Positions 1-10,667 of a stretch of DNA of 25,511 nucleotides are shown one piece after another. This stretch comes from Guillardia theta CCMP2712. Taxonomy: Eukaryota; Cryptophyceae; Pyrenomonadales; Geminigeraceae. Below the pieces are notes generated by a model. That model saw nothing but the letters and a program-made list of their open reading frames with translations. It was not told the DNA's origin and did not search any database. Each line of letters starts with the position of its first letter. Position 1 is the stretch's first letter. The DNA is taken from positions 5,329 to 30,839 of the forward strand of contig NW_005434583.1 in NCBI RefSeq assembly GCF_000315625.1, given 5' to 3'. A program made the translations under genes and the position numbers.

Positions 1-115
1 TCCTCCTCCTCCTCCTCCTCCTCCTCCTCCTCCTCCTCCTCCTCCTCCTCCTCCTCCTCCTCCTCCTCCTCCTCCTCCTCCTCCTCCTCCTCCTCCTCCT
101 CCTCCTCCTCCTCCT
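1..115 (+). repeat. (TCC/CCT)n trinucleotide microsatellite, coding for polyproline
   Basis: An uninterrupted trinucleotide array fills the left edge of the window. In the frame of the downstream exon it reads CCT from position 2 to 115, that is 38 consecutive proline codons, all the same codon. A perfect single-codon run points to recent slippage expansion rather than selected protein sequence. The array runs off the window, so its full length is unknown. Confidence 0.9.
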
Positions 116-743
116 GGGCCTCGGCCTGTCCCACTTCCTGAGTTCATCCATCTCCCGCCCCCAACCCCCTCTCGCGGCAAGGTGACATAGGAGGTGTAGG
201 TGCAGGCAGCTTGGCTGCAGCAAGTTTCCATCCTACGGCAAGTACGTGGACCGAAAGCTGTCAGTTTCTCGACCCTGCAAGGTAGAACAGCAACGGCTGA
301 CACGGTTCCCGCAGGATATCAAGATCGTGTGCAGAGCACAAGCTGGAAGGGGAGGTTCACCTGATTGACAACAAGCCCAAGAGGCAACCCAGAGTCGAAG
401 TTCAAAGTGCAAACAAGACAGACATCGCTGTAAATATCCAACATAACAAGGTTTAATGAAGTCAAGACGTTTTTCCTTTTGACAGGAATGCACGTGCGGA
501 CGAGCTGGCGCCGGACGGTCCAGCAAGTCTGGCCTGCATGTCACCACCAACTTCTACTTCGCCGACAGCACAAGTGAAGCAGACAGCAACTGCATGCGGT
601 GCACATCGGAACATGTTTCATCCCCATTCATCTCACACATCCACTACCGCCAAGTCTCCTCCTTCAAACTTCCGGAACCGCCCGGCCCACAACATCGCCA
701 CTTCCCACGTCCTTCACTGTCCCGTAGGAATAGGACTACTTGA
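2..743 (+). CDS. 3' part of an unknown spliced gene with polyproline tract (5' truncated)
   Basis: No family recognised. The frame is kept through four exons: 2-181, 221-281, 335-429 and 486-743, with introns of 39, 53 and 56 nt (gt..ag). They give 197 residues before TGA at 741-743. The product starts with at least 38 prolines, continues with a Pro-rich stretch (GPRPVPLPEF), then a basic segment (HKLEGEVHLIDNKPKR), then a Cys/Gly/Ser-rich region (ECTCGRAGAGRSSKSG) and a hydrophilic tail with CMRC. Gene start lies left of the window. The 3' end overlaps the stop end of the convergent gene on the minus strand by 8 bp. The first intron (39 nt) is shorter than most here, so that junction is the least certain. 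The last exon could in principle be antisense noise to the neighbour, but its clean three-exon phase continuity argues for a real gene. Confidence 0.55.
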
Positions 744-3095
744 TCTGCGCCCCGTAGAAAGGAAGGCCGTCGTCCTCGTCGTCGTCGTCGTCGTTGCTCG
801 AGGTTTCTATGTGATTCTCAGCTATAAATCCGCAGGGCAGGGCAGGGCAACAACTCACCGTCTGAGGCATAAGTGCCGTCCTCATTCAACCAGTCCCACT
901 CCAGTCCAAGGTAGAAATTCTGTTCTCCTCTCACAACACACAACAAGGTTGAGCATGCGAAACCTGAGCGACAGCCTTCTCCAGCGCCTTCTCCAACGTC
1001 TTGGCTGTATGCACGTCAGCAACACTACCCGGTCAGTACACAGACAACCTCTTGTCCTCCTCTTCGGCCTCCATTCTCCACGAGGAATCGCCGCTAGCTC
1101 ATCATTCTTGGCCAGCATCCAGTTCTACACCACCACGTAACTCCAAGGCATGCACTTGGCGCTCTGCTCTGCCCACCAAGAGGTCTTCCTCCGTCTTGAA
1201 GCCGTAACGAGCCACCACGTTCGCCTGGACCATCCTCATCAGCTCCGCCTTCCGCACATGAGCAGGTCCTGCCTGGAACAGTTCGTCTCGAAGGTTGTCG
1301 ATGTTCATGTGAGGCGTTCGGCATGCCGACGATGGCTGGAGTGCGAGCCCAGCAGGAGACGAGTCACGTGGGGGGAGGGAGGAGCACAGGTACCCGCACC
1401 TTGAACATGGCGCTGTACCTCTGCCTCAGTTTCTCAGAAGCCCCGTCGATGATCTTCTTCGTTTGCACTGGCACCTTGGCCTACACGAACCCTCAGCATC
1501 CCCGCATGACGGTAAATGCCGAGGGCCTCCCAACCTGCGGCAGATCCACTAGCTTGCACGGCTCTGCCTTGTTAATCTCTGTGAAGACCTCCGCTGCCTG
1601 TCAGGGTCCAGGGAACGAGTCAACTTGTGCTCGGGCATCAAAGATATATGACCATGTTCTCATTATCGGCAGGATACACTTCCACAAGAATCTCCGTCAT
1701 CCCCTGCCCAGACCTTAGCATCCTCCACGCCCTTGCGATCGCTGTCCATCCTCGCAAATTTCGCTTACCAGGGGAAGCGGTCGGTCGGGATTTTGAGACT
1801 TCATCTGGCGGGCCAAGAGAGTGTGCGCGCCGAGCCTGAGCATGTGTAAGGATATCACAGAGCATGGTGATACGCCGGAAGAAGGAAAGGGGTGGGTAGA
1901 AAAGAACAATAGGAGAGCGTGAGAAGGAGTAATAAGGAGAGTCGATGATACCTGTGCTGTCCATCAACCAGCACTGCCTGCCCTTTGCCTGTATATTCCA
2001 CGACACTGATGGTGCCTGAGATGCAGGTTTACACATTTCCCCCTTGCAGAGAAGGGTCGGAGGACACCTGGCCATCCAGTCACGCTGCTCTTGGCCTTAG
2101 CCCTTGCAATGGAGGACGCTCGCTCTGTTCGGAAGGTACGCTGGAGGACACGTCAACATGGAGCATCACAAGTCCTCGAGTCCCACCTGCTTCTTGTAGA
2201 TCGGTGTCGATGTGTACAGCTTCGAAGGATCTGCAGCAAACACCTTCTTGTAGCCTGGCAGCCATGACAAGTCAGCCTCACTAGAGAGGTCTACTGCTGT
2301 ATATCTGTCTGACCGAAGTCTGCAAGAAATCTGCCGAAGATGGGGTGATCGGCCTGTTCAGCTGGTGGCAAGTCTCAGGATTCGCATCACGATGCAAGTC
2401 CTGTGTTACTATTCAACGGCTTCTCCAACGCTTGAATGTCGGCTCCGGTAACTTTTTCTGCAAGGAGAGAGTTCAACGGACAGGCAAACACAGTGAGAAG
2501 AAGATCGCATCGAGGCCACCTTTCAAAGAAGTCACTTGCTCCTCAAGCTCTGTCACCTCAGAGGCTGCCATGATCAGCTGATACTCCAAATCACGCACTT
2601 GGTTCGAGTAGGCGTTCAGCTGCAAAAGAAGTCAGCCTCCAACAACAGAGCATCCTGGTATGGTCTCACCTCCTTCTGACGCTTGCGAGCATCCTCCAAC
2701 GCCTTGCTCTCTATCTCTGATACTTCTCGCTTGTTCTTCTCGATGACTCCATTGATCGTCTTCATAACAGCAGCATACTCTTGTTCTCCCAGCATCGACT
2801 TCAACTCGTCCAAGCTGGGCCCAGCAATACCTTTACTCAGAATGTCCCCCATCGAACCCAGATTCTTCATGACTTGATCAAAGACACAGACTGTGGTCAG
2901 AGCTCCACGAGCTCTCCTCCCTGCTCGTGGTCCAAGGGGAGACGCCCCAAGCGGCAGGCCACGATTGTGTGCGGCCCCAGGGAAAGGATTGCTGCGGTCA
3001 ATCGACTTGGAAGAGGAAATGGTATGAGAAACGAACGGAACAACGAAGGAGCTTGAGGATGCGATGAAGGACAAGCACAAAATCGAGGTCATCAT
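736..3095 (-). CDS. Predicted plastid-targeted coiled-coil protein with DGQHR (ParB/DndB-like) domain
   Basis: Fifteen exons: 3095-2670, 2619-2520, 2457-2391, 2319-2187, 2140-2068, 2015-1952, 1835-1769, 1703-1653, 1597-1535, 1480-1400, 1335-1134, 1093-1049, 1004-964, 919-859, 806-736. All phases match, giving about 514 residues. Introns are 40-116 nt. The N-terminus (MMTSILCLSFIASSSSF, then VVPF) is a signal peptide with Phe at the cleavage site, followed by a Ser/Arg-rich transit-like stretch, as in complex-plastid proteins. Residues about 85-190 are Lys/Glu-rich and probably coiled coil. Residues 268-288 (TISVVEYTGKGQAVL, then DGQHR at 284-288) and the later FTEINKAEP block match the DGQHR/ParB-like fold that includes DndB, a regulator of DNA phosphorothioation in bacteria. 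The tail is poly-Asp and ends GLPFYGAQIK. The junction 1134/1093 is the weakest (40-nt intron, alternative donor 3 nt away). A role at plastid DNA is inference; a non-DNA role is equally open. The ATG at 3095 was chosen because it begins the signal peptide. Confidence 0.78.
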
Positions 3096-4232
3096 GCGAG
3101 CCCCGCTAGCCCTTCTCCTCCCTCTTCCTCCCTGTGCCGCCGCCATTCCTCGCCTCCTACCCCACACCTCTGACCACCCCCGTGTTTTGTTGTCTTGCAC
3201 CCAAAGGACCCCTTCCTCAAAACCTCGGACCCACCCCATCTCCATATACCCCGAAGCCTGCGAACTACCCCACCGATGTCCTCATGTCGACTACCCCCGA
3301 CTGCCATGATCAGAAATATTACTCAAAGTGTAAAACTTTTTAACTCTTTTTTTTTTAAAAAAGAGGTTGTCCTGTAAAACCTGAACGTGAGGCGGGCACA
3401 GTATGGGTGATCCGAGTCCGGGCCGAGCGCTCCGCCGCCGCTGATCATCGGGACATGATGATGACTCGCCAGACGGCCGCCGATGGCCCATCGGCAGAGT
3501 GGCACTACACAATGACTTTGTCGTCAGCTTCTAGTACAACTTGAAACGCCACTGAGCCGACGGTGGCATGGCATGACGGTGCCAGGCTCAGACGGCGTCG
3601 GACTTCGGGCCGGCCGCGGCGAGGCCCGGTGCCGGGACGGCAATGGCTCATCGGGAGTCCCCGGCATGTCTCGGATGCGGAGGCTCATAACTTGAACACA
3701 GTGCACCTGGCGGGCATTTCAAATTTGGGTCAAATTTATTTGACTTCAGGGAAAGTTTGGTCCTTGTAATTAAAACTTCAAATTTTGAAACAAATATTAG
3801 AGACTCGTTATTCGGATCGGTTGCGGAAGGAGTTTTGAACTTCAGTGTGAAAAGAAAAAGAGTGGACAAGATGGACTCTGCTGAGAAGGGTCAAGGAAAA
3901 GCTTTTGATTTGCACCGGTGCTGATTCAATTTTTGAGACGGTAGTAGGGGTGGGGTACATATGATTTGAACAAAATAAGGGTAGGGTGTATTAGATAAGA
4001 AATGATTCATCGATAGAAACGATATCATATATTCTTATATTAATTAAAATGAGCTATCTCATCAGTATATCATCCAGAAGAGACTTTCACCTGGAATTGT
4101 AGGGGTGGTACTTCATCGGATTCTTCTGGAAGCTAATGTTGTGGTGGGGTGTGCGGTGAGAGGTGGGGTACTTTGTCAATTTGTTTTTTTGTTGAGAGTG
4201 GGAAAGCCACGTGGCCGAAGCGGACTGTCGAA
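3096..4232. other. Divergent intergenic region with GC-rich island
   Basis: This stretch separates the minus-strand DGQHR gene from the plus-strand ADF gene and must hold both promoters. About 3345-3366 is a T-run followed by an A-run, which could fold as a hairpin. About 3385-3720 is strongly GC-rich with no convincing long frame. 3720-4100 is AT-rich. G-rich words of the type GGGGTGGGGTA occur at 3946-3958, 4101-4111 and 4161-4171. No TATA box or other core element could be assigned with confidence, and I found no RNA gene. Confidence 0.6.
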
Positions 4233-5230
4233 ATGGTAAGCTCATGCCGTGTAGAGGAAGGGCGGACACATTGAAAAATGAACACGAGACAAGCTTGAGT
4301 TTTGGTAGAGGAGTTTGAGGGATGTATATGCCATGACATGGATCGAACGTGTTGTTTTCTGTTGTTGATTTTCAACTGTCACGTTGTTGTGAACGTTGGA
4401 CAGTATCACATATTGCTGTGAGAGCTGATCACTTAGACCTTGAACCAAGCACTGGAATATAAAATCTCCCAATGCACATAGGAACATAATTTGACTCTTG
4501 ATAACATCAGATGCATGATTTTCTTTTGTGATATTTCGAATCACGTGGTGATTGTAAGCTCTGTACTGTTCATGTCCCTGCTGTTGAAGTTCCAACTGAA
4601 GGAACATACAATATGTGTGAAATGTGCAAACCGATTTAAGCGCGAAGTTTCTGGTTGAGATTATTGCGATTGTGCTGATGTAGGACTTCCTTGTATCACA
4701 GGCATCGGGAGTTGGTGTAGCAGATGACTGCGTCAGCGTCTTCAACGACCTGAAGCTTAAGCATAGCATGAAATACATCGTGTACAACATGAATGATAAG
4801 ATGACGGAGATCCAAGTTATGAAGACTGGAGGCAAGGAGGCGACCTACGAGGAGTTCTTGAAGGAACTGCCCGAGAACGACTGCAGATATGGCGTGTTCG
4901 ACGTAGAGTACACTGATCCTAAGACCAAGGCAAGCCGCAATAAGATAGCGTTTTTCATCTGGTAGGTGTTGGAGTGCTTGCAAGAGGAGCGTGTTGACAA
5001 CTGTGCTCCCTTCAGGTGCCCTGACACCGCCAAGGTTCGCACGAAGATGATCTTCGCGTCATCAAAGGACGAGCTGAAGAAGCGACTTGTGGGCATTGCA
5101 TGCGAGGTTCAGGGTTCGGATGCTGGTGACGTTGCTTTGGAAACTGTGAGTCATTGGAGACGTGCCCAACACGTCTCTCCCTTCATGGCTGATCATTCTA
5201 CAGGTTGTTGATCGGCTACAGCAGATTTAA
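4233..5230 (+). CDS. Actin-depolymerising factor / cofilin (ADF-H domain)
   Basis: Binds G- and F-actin and promotes filament severing and turnover in the cytosol. Four exons: 4233-4235 (only the ATG), 4702-4961, 5016-5145, 5204-5230, giving 139 residues, the usual ADF length. Introns are 466, 54 and 58 nt. The intron directly after ATG is the arrangement known from plant ADF genes, and it decides the start: ATG|gtaagc at 4233 followed by cag|GCA at 4702. The N-terminus (MASGVGVADDC) has Ser3, the usual phospho-regulated position. The core WCPDTAKVRTKMIFASSKDE around residues 88-107 is the long actin-binding helix. TYEEFLKELPENDCRYGVFD is also typical of the family. Nothing is missing or broken. 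The first exon is inferred from the conserved structure; another upstream ATG|gt is possible but none looks better. Confidence 0.93.
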
Positions 5231-5890
5231 GTTTGTTTCGAAGGCTTGTTTCATGTGTCGAAACCTTCTTGGGACGTTAGATGCCAGGGGAGCAGGTTAT
5301 CCTCAACAGATCTTTGTTCCTTCTACAAGGATGTGCTGTATCCTGCAATGGATTGCAATGTGCTATAGCGTGCAAATTGCTGCCCTCCTACCTTGAACGG
5401 CGACGTTGAAATGAGCAGGGCGGTTGTGTCGATACTTGGATTTAGAAAATACTTGTTGGAACCTCTGAAAAATGACAATTAATTTTCATGAAAATACACA
5501 TGATCAGAGTGTCTTGATTATTCTACCTCCACTATGTGCTTGACCCCAAGAGCTCCAGGGAAAGTGCTTGCACTCCAATTGCATCAAAGCGCATGAGGCA
5601 CAGATCGGATGTCTCCTCCTCCTCCTCCTCTCCTCCTCCTCCTCCTCCTCCTCCTCCTCCTCTCCTCCTCCTCTCCTCTCCCCCTTCTCCTCTCCCCCTC
5701 CTCCTCTCCTCCTCCTCCTCTTTCTTCACTCCAGGATTTTCAAAGTTGAAAAAAGTTGTCAAGCCGAATCATACCGGTGGTGGATGTGAAGTACCCCTAG
5801 TATATACTATTTATGTACCCCTGTTCACAATAAAATCACCCTACCCCGCAGATTGCCCCCCCGCCTCCTGGTCTCGCAAACATCCCAGGA
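5231..5890. other. Intergenic / possible 5' exon region between ADF and the Trp-repeat gene
   Basis: Holds the ADF 3' flank, a TCC-rich tract and an AATAAA-like word near 5829. Both strands are open across 5536-5760 because of the microsatellite, so open frames here carry little weight. One reading is attractive: a short exon 5593-5610 (ATG, six codons, MRHRSD) joined in phase 0 to cag|ATT at 5853, adding IAPPPPGLANIPG in front of the Met at 5891 of the next gene. That would make the TCC tract the pyrimidine tract of a 242-nt intron. It is not proven. Confidence 0.45.
5612..5730 (+). repeat. Imperfect TCC/CTC microsatellite
   Basis: A pyrimidine-only tract of TCC and TCCTC units on the plus strand, between the ADF gene and the next plus-strand gene. 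It lies in a region that may be an intron of the downstream gene. Confidence 0.9.
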
Positions 5891-8800
5891 ATGGCGAGCC
5901 ATCAGAGCTTGGGGCATTGCGGAACGGCGGAGGCGGCAGAGGAGGAGGAGGAGGAGGAGGAGGAGGCGAATGAGAAGGAGGATACAAGACTGATAATGCA
6001 TTGGACCGACATGGAAGTGGAAGAGAAGAATCTATTCCCCCGCCTCCGAAGGATAAAGCATGCCTTGCAGGCCGCGATGATCGAGTCTTCCTCCTGGGAA
6101 GAAGAAGAGGAGCTTGTGGGAGTGAAGTTTCCTGGACAAGCGCAGCTGAAAGATGGGCTGGACAAGGAGGAGGTGGAGACTCTGAGATCCATGTTAGAGG
6201 TCATGAAGGAGTTGGACAAACTGCACAGGCAGAGCATGCGGGCGAACTCGAGGAGGAGAAGCATCTGCGCGTCTTTGGATCAATGCCGCCATGAGAGCGT
6301 GGACAGCGTGAGACACTTCAGGACAGCCATGCAGGACATGATCCGCAAGCATGAGAAGTGGTGCTCCACCTGGAACTTGTGCAGGGGCGAGGTCACGAGG
6401 GCGGTGGAAGGAGAGGTCCAACAACAGGTGCGAGCATGCTTGCTTGTTGTTGGCACCTGCACTCAAGTAGCGCCATGCAGGTGACATACCGGCTGCTCCA
6501 ACAGAACGTCGTCAGCATTCCGAGCCATTACAGTAAGATCCTCCGCAAAGACGTTATGTGCCTGCTCGCCGACCTTGAAGGTGGGCGGTGACGGATTGGG
6601 TTGTCGCAGGGCAGTGACGGGGATGTCAGATGTGAGCAGGCGGAACTTGTGCAGGTGGCAGAGGACGTTCTCAGCTGTTGACGTCGAGGGCTACAGGAAC
6701 TTGTGCTTGTTCTCACCCAGCGTGCATGTCGACGGGCAGCTCAGGTTGGTAGCCACGATGAGACGCCTCCACCGCATGCAAGGGACAGGCTCTTGCTACC
6801 TGACCTTCTCCTGCTGGGCTTCTCACATGTCAAGGATCAAACTTGAGAGATCGTGTCGCAATCGCTTGCAGCGAGTTGTGTCTTGCTCAAGAGCAAGGCG
6901 GTTCTTACAAACATGGAGAGCGGCTGTAGAGGACATAAGTCATGAGAGGAGGCACCTCTGCCTAAAGTTTGCAGACTGCTCTGAACAAATCCATCAGTCT
7001 GCCCATAAAGACTCTGTGACGAAGATCTTCTTTCATGTCTGGTGCATGCAGAGAAGAAACTCCCTTGTTGCTGATCGGCTCCTGTTGCGTTTCTGTCTCT
7101 GGAGACATGTCAAGTTTCTGAGTTCCCTTTTCTGGCGATGGGCATCGTCAACCGGTGACTTGTCAATCTAGCGTAAAACTCGTTTGACAAGCTGAGAACA
7201 GGCAAGAACCACTACCTGTACAGCACTCTGTTCTTTGCTTCCCGTGCGTTGGAGCTGAGAATGAAAATCCGCGCGACGTGTACATGGAGGCATGTGTGCG
7301 AGGGGGCGAGGAGGCAGCGGGCAGCTGCCGAGGAGGAGAATGTCTGCCCGAATGAGATCGTGAGAGGTGAAGACAAGCAGTGTGGGAGGAGCTCGTGTGA
7401 GATGGACAAACAGACGACAAGCCGCGGAGCAGGAGGCGCGATTTCTTGTCACTCCTGACCGAGCTCCAGGTGAACTGACTTCTTTCTTCACCCCCCCCCG
7501 GCCCTGGCGCGCGCAACTTTGGAAGTGATCGGGGGAACTTGTTCAGGGGATCAAAAACGAGCTTGCCGAGCAACAGAGCAGAGCTGAACGTCTGAAGCGA
7601 CGAAGGGACGGGTTAACGGCTATCACCACGATGACGGTCCATCCTTCGACCTCCCAGCCGTCCCTTTCGCCACCTCCGGCTCAACCTCTTTTCCAATCTC
7701 TCTCCTAAACCCTCCTCTTGCTTGTTCCGCCGCTTCTCCTCTCCCCCCTCAAACCAGCCTGACGGCATGACAGGGTCGCCCAGGAGTTCCAGAGGAGAAA
7801 ATGGTCATGAGCAACTTTGTTGATATGGCCTGCGACGAGGCTGTCAAACTTTTCTTATGGTCTCTTCCTCCTCCCCCTTGACCTTTTCTCCCCGTTGACT
7901 TGAAGATCCAGCGGACAGGAGGGACCCTCTTCAGGCGGCGTGGACAACGGCGACGAGCTCAGGAGGGAGCTGGAGCAGTGCTGTGCCCAGCGGTCAACCC
8001 TGCAGCAGCAGAACGAGGAAGCAACTCTCTTCATCGCTGCTTGCCGTGCTGATGCCCTTCCTGTCTTGCGTGCAGGTGCTGAAGGAGGAGGTGAAATCCT
8101 TGCAGACGTCGTCGAGGCAATTTGCCGACGAGATTCAAAGGCAGAACCTGATCATCGCCGAGGTGCTTTGTGGTTTCCTGCTCCTCTTGCTCTTCCCTTT
8201 TCCTTCCTTCTCTTCATCCTGCTGCTGCTGCTACTGCATTCTCCCCTCTGCTCCTCCATTCTTCATCCTCCCCCTCTTCCACCTCTACATGTGTTGAAGT
8301 CATTGACGTCTTTGACATCTCCCTTGCAGACGGAAGGCGCGATGCTGCGGAGGAATGAGAAGTTCGAACAATACTGCCAACAGATCATTGAGCAAAACAG
8401 GGCACTCAGCGATCAAGTAGCTGAAATGAAGATGGTCATAGTGCCTCCTCCCTTCCTCTCCATGTCTCCCTTGCTGGCCCCGGCTCATCATCACAACATT
8501 TTCACAAGCCATCCCTTTCTCGTCCTCCCCTCCCCTCCCCTCCCCTCCCCCCCCTGTCTCTTCCCCTCCCTTGCCTTCCCTTCCGTCCCCTTCCCTTCCC
8601 TCCCTTCTCTTCCCCTCTCTTCCCCTCCTCTACTTTTCCCTTTTCTCCCCTTTTCGATGTGACTTGTCGGCCTGCAGGAGCTTAAAGGCAAAGAGGACGT
8701 CATCGTCCAGCTTCGCCAGGAGTCCGAGAAGATCTACGTGATCCTCCTCACCTTACCTGCTGATTTCTTTCTTCCTCCTCACCAACTCCGCGCAGTCTGA

Positions 8801-10306
8801 TGCCGACAGCCTGCATGTAGAGTGCGTCAACCTGGCTCAGGTTCCTCTCCCTCCTCCTCCCCCTCTCCCCCTCATCTCCTCATCTCCTCCTCTCCTCCTT
8901 CCGTTCCCCTCCCCCCTTCGTCTCCTTCTATCCAGGCCCTCTCCTCACTTTCCCCCATTCCTCCTCTGCCTCCTGCCATCATCACGATCTTCATGTAATG
9001 ACTACTCCGATAGGAGCTCTCCAAGGCTAAACAAGAACTAGATTCCTTCAAGTCTCATTCTAAAATCTCACTTTTCCTTCTCCAACTTCAGTTTCTCATC
9101 TCCACCGCTCCTCCCCTCCCCTCCCTTACACCCTCGTCTTTCTCTCCTGTACCCTCTAAATGGCTCTTCTGTTCCTGCCCTCCTCCTCCCTCCTCCCTCC
9201 TTCCTTCCTCCTCTTCAGTGATTTCCCCTCAGGTCCTCAAGCTCTAAAGACCGTCTGGCACTTGAGATTCGCAATGAATCCCTCCAGCTTCAGGTTCTCC
9301 TCCCCTCGCAACTATCCCTCAGCTTCACGCATCCCTCCTTCCTCCTCCTCCTCTTCCTCCTCCTCCTCCCCCTTCTTCTTCCTCTTCCTCGCTCTCTGCC
9401 TCCTTCCTCTGACATGCCTCCTTCAGATTCACGATCTGGAGAGCAACCTCTCTCGCAGCCAGCAATCCTGGTCCCAGGAGCGCGGGAAGCTGCAGGAGGA
9501 GATCGAGAAGAACAGGAGCCCGTCCAAAGCCGACTATGCTGCCATGCAGACCATGTAACACTCCCTTCCTCCTCCACCCCTCGTGCATCCTCCCTCGTGC
9601 ATCCTCCCATCCACCACCACCACCACCACCACCACCACCACTTTATCTCCTCCTCTGCCTCCTTGCCGATCTTGATGCATATCAGAATGTGAAGACCTCC
9701 CTCCTCGCTCCTCATCGATTCGTTTCCTCCCACTTCCTGTGTCTTCCTTCCCTCTGCCTCTCGCTGTCCACCCCGTGCCGTCCTCAGCGAACCGTTAGGT
9801 ACTGGAAGAGCAAGAGGACAAGAGATGTCGTAAAGGAGCGGGACGATGCTCTCCTCAGGATCCAGGAGCTCACCAGCGAGCTGCAGTGAGGAGTTGTGGG
9901 AGCACGAGGAGGGTGGGGAGTGGGGAGCTGCAGCAAGACGGCGGGAGAGGAGGAGGGGCGGAAGAGGAGGAGGAGAATAGGACTGACCATAGCAGCAGGA
10001 GCATCAAGGATCAAAGTACCTCGAAGCTCCACACTGACACTTTCTCTCAATTCCTGCAGAGACGGGAGGAGAGGTATTCCCTCAACGCAGTACCCACTCA
10101 TCCACTCCTGCCCCCTCCTCTCCCTCGCTCAGCTGTCTCCCTTGACCATCCCCTTCCCATTTCTCACTCCTCTTCCCTCCCCTCCCCTGATCCCCTGAAC
10201 TGCATCTCACAGCGACCTTGACGATTCTGGAACAACTTCCTCCGCAATCCTAGCGGCGCAACTGCAGGAGGACTCGTTCCTAGACGAGTCTGCAGTGATC
10301 ATCTGA
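5891..10306 (+). CDS. Trp-repeat (Sfi1-like) and coiled-coil protein, 18 exons
   Basis: Exons: 5891-6427, 6481-6580, 6630-7154, 7202-7366, 7414-7469, 7547-7636, 7774-7842, 7919-8020, 8076-8162, 8330-8434, 8678-8737, 8796-8840, 9014-9051, 9233-9293, 9427-9554, 9799-9885, 10062-10073, 10213-10306. Every phase fits, giving about 786 residues. The first third has a poly-Glu run and charged helices. Exons 3-4 carry spaced Phe/Leu-x-x-Trp units followed by Arg (FSCWASHM, FLQTWRAAV, FFHVWCMQRR, CLWRHVK, FWRWASS, CTWRHVC), the pattern of Sfi1-type centrin-binding helices. The rest is coiled coil (LRRELEQ, VLKEEVKSLQ, FEQYCQQIIEQNR) with an acidic tail ending ESAVII. A centrosome, basal-body or flagellar scaffold role is inferred. 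Intron 8021-8075 starts with GC, and exon 17 is only 12 nt. Later introns are long and pyrimidine-rich. ATG 5891 is the first in frame; an upstream exon at 5593 is possible. Confidence 0.75.
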
Positions 10307-10667
10307 CGCGCATTAGGGTAACAAGGTTTCTCTCATCACCGCCGCAAGTCTCAGGACGCACTTCAATGCCCGTGAATGAAAATAAAGCATGCCGATGAAA
10401 ATCTCTCTTGGAGATCTCAAGGACAAGAAAGAATATGAGTTACTACTCCAAACCTCCTCTCAGAGCCTTGGGCTTGAAGCTCCGAAGCTGCGCTCCAACA
10501 CTGATAACCCCCTCCTCCTCTCCAGGCAGAGTTTACAAGGTTGGAACGGCTCTCCCGGATATCTGGCACGTCAAACGTTAGAACAACTCAGCTGTCACCA
10601 TGATGGGGAGGACAAGGGTGGAGGAAAGAACAAATGAGATCAAGTGAAGAGTGTCTAAGAAAGACAC
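10307..10667. other. Short convergent intergenic region
   Basis: The space between two convergent stop codons (10306 on plus, 10668 on minus). It holds the AATAAA word at 10381 and an open frame of about 82 codons from 10389 that lacks any recognisable domain and starts a few bases after the AATAAA. I treat it as 3' flanking sequence. Confidence 0.55.
10381..10386 (+). terminator. AATAAA polyadenylation-type signal
   Basis: A canonical AATAAA hexamer 75 nt downstream of the stop codon of the Trp-repeat gene and before the convergent small gene. It is well placed for 3' end formation. Use of this hexamer in this organism is assumed, not shown. Confidence 0.45.

Noticed and set aside
3385-3720. 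rRNA or tRNA gene in the GC-rich island
   Set aside because: No tRNA cloverleaf or conserved rRNA segment could be recognised.
4242-4835. 197-codon open frame on the minus strand
   Set aside because: It runs antisense through the first intron and second exon of the well-supported ADF gene and has no recognisable domain.
5532-5762. Minus-strand frame of 76 codons with Glu/Gly runs
   Set aside because: Kept open mainly by the TCC/GGA microsatellite. Its end (SDLCLMRFDAIGVQALSLEL) looks protein-like, but no upstream start, splice partner or domain supports it.
7940-8662. 240-codon open frame on plus
   Set aside because: Only its first part is an exon. The rest is a pyrimidine-rich intron read through, and it includes other exons out of frame.
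10389-10637. 82-codon plus-strand frame with ATG
   Set aside because: Starts just after an AATAAA signal in a convergent 3' region and shows no domain or splice continuity.
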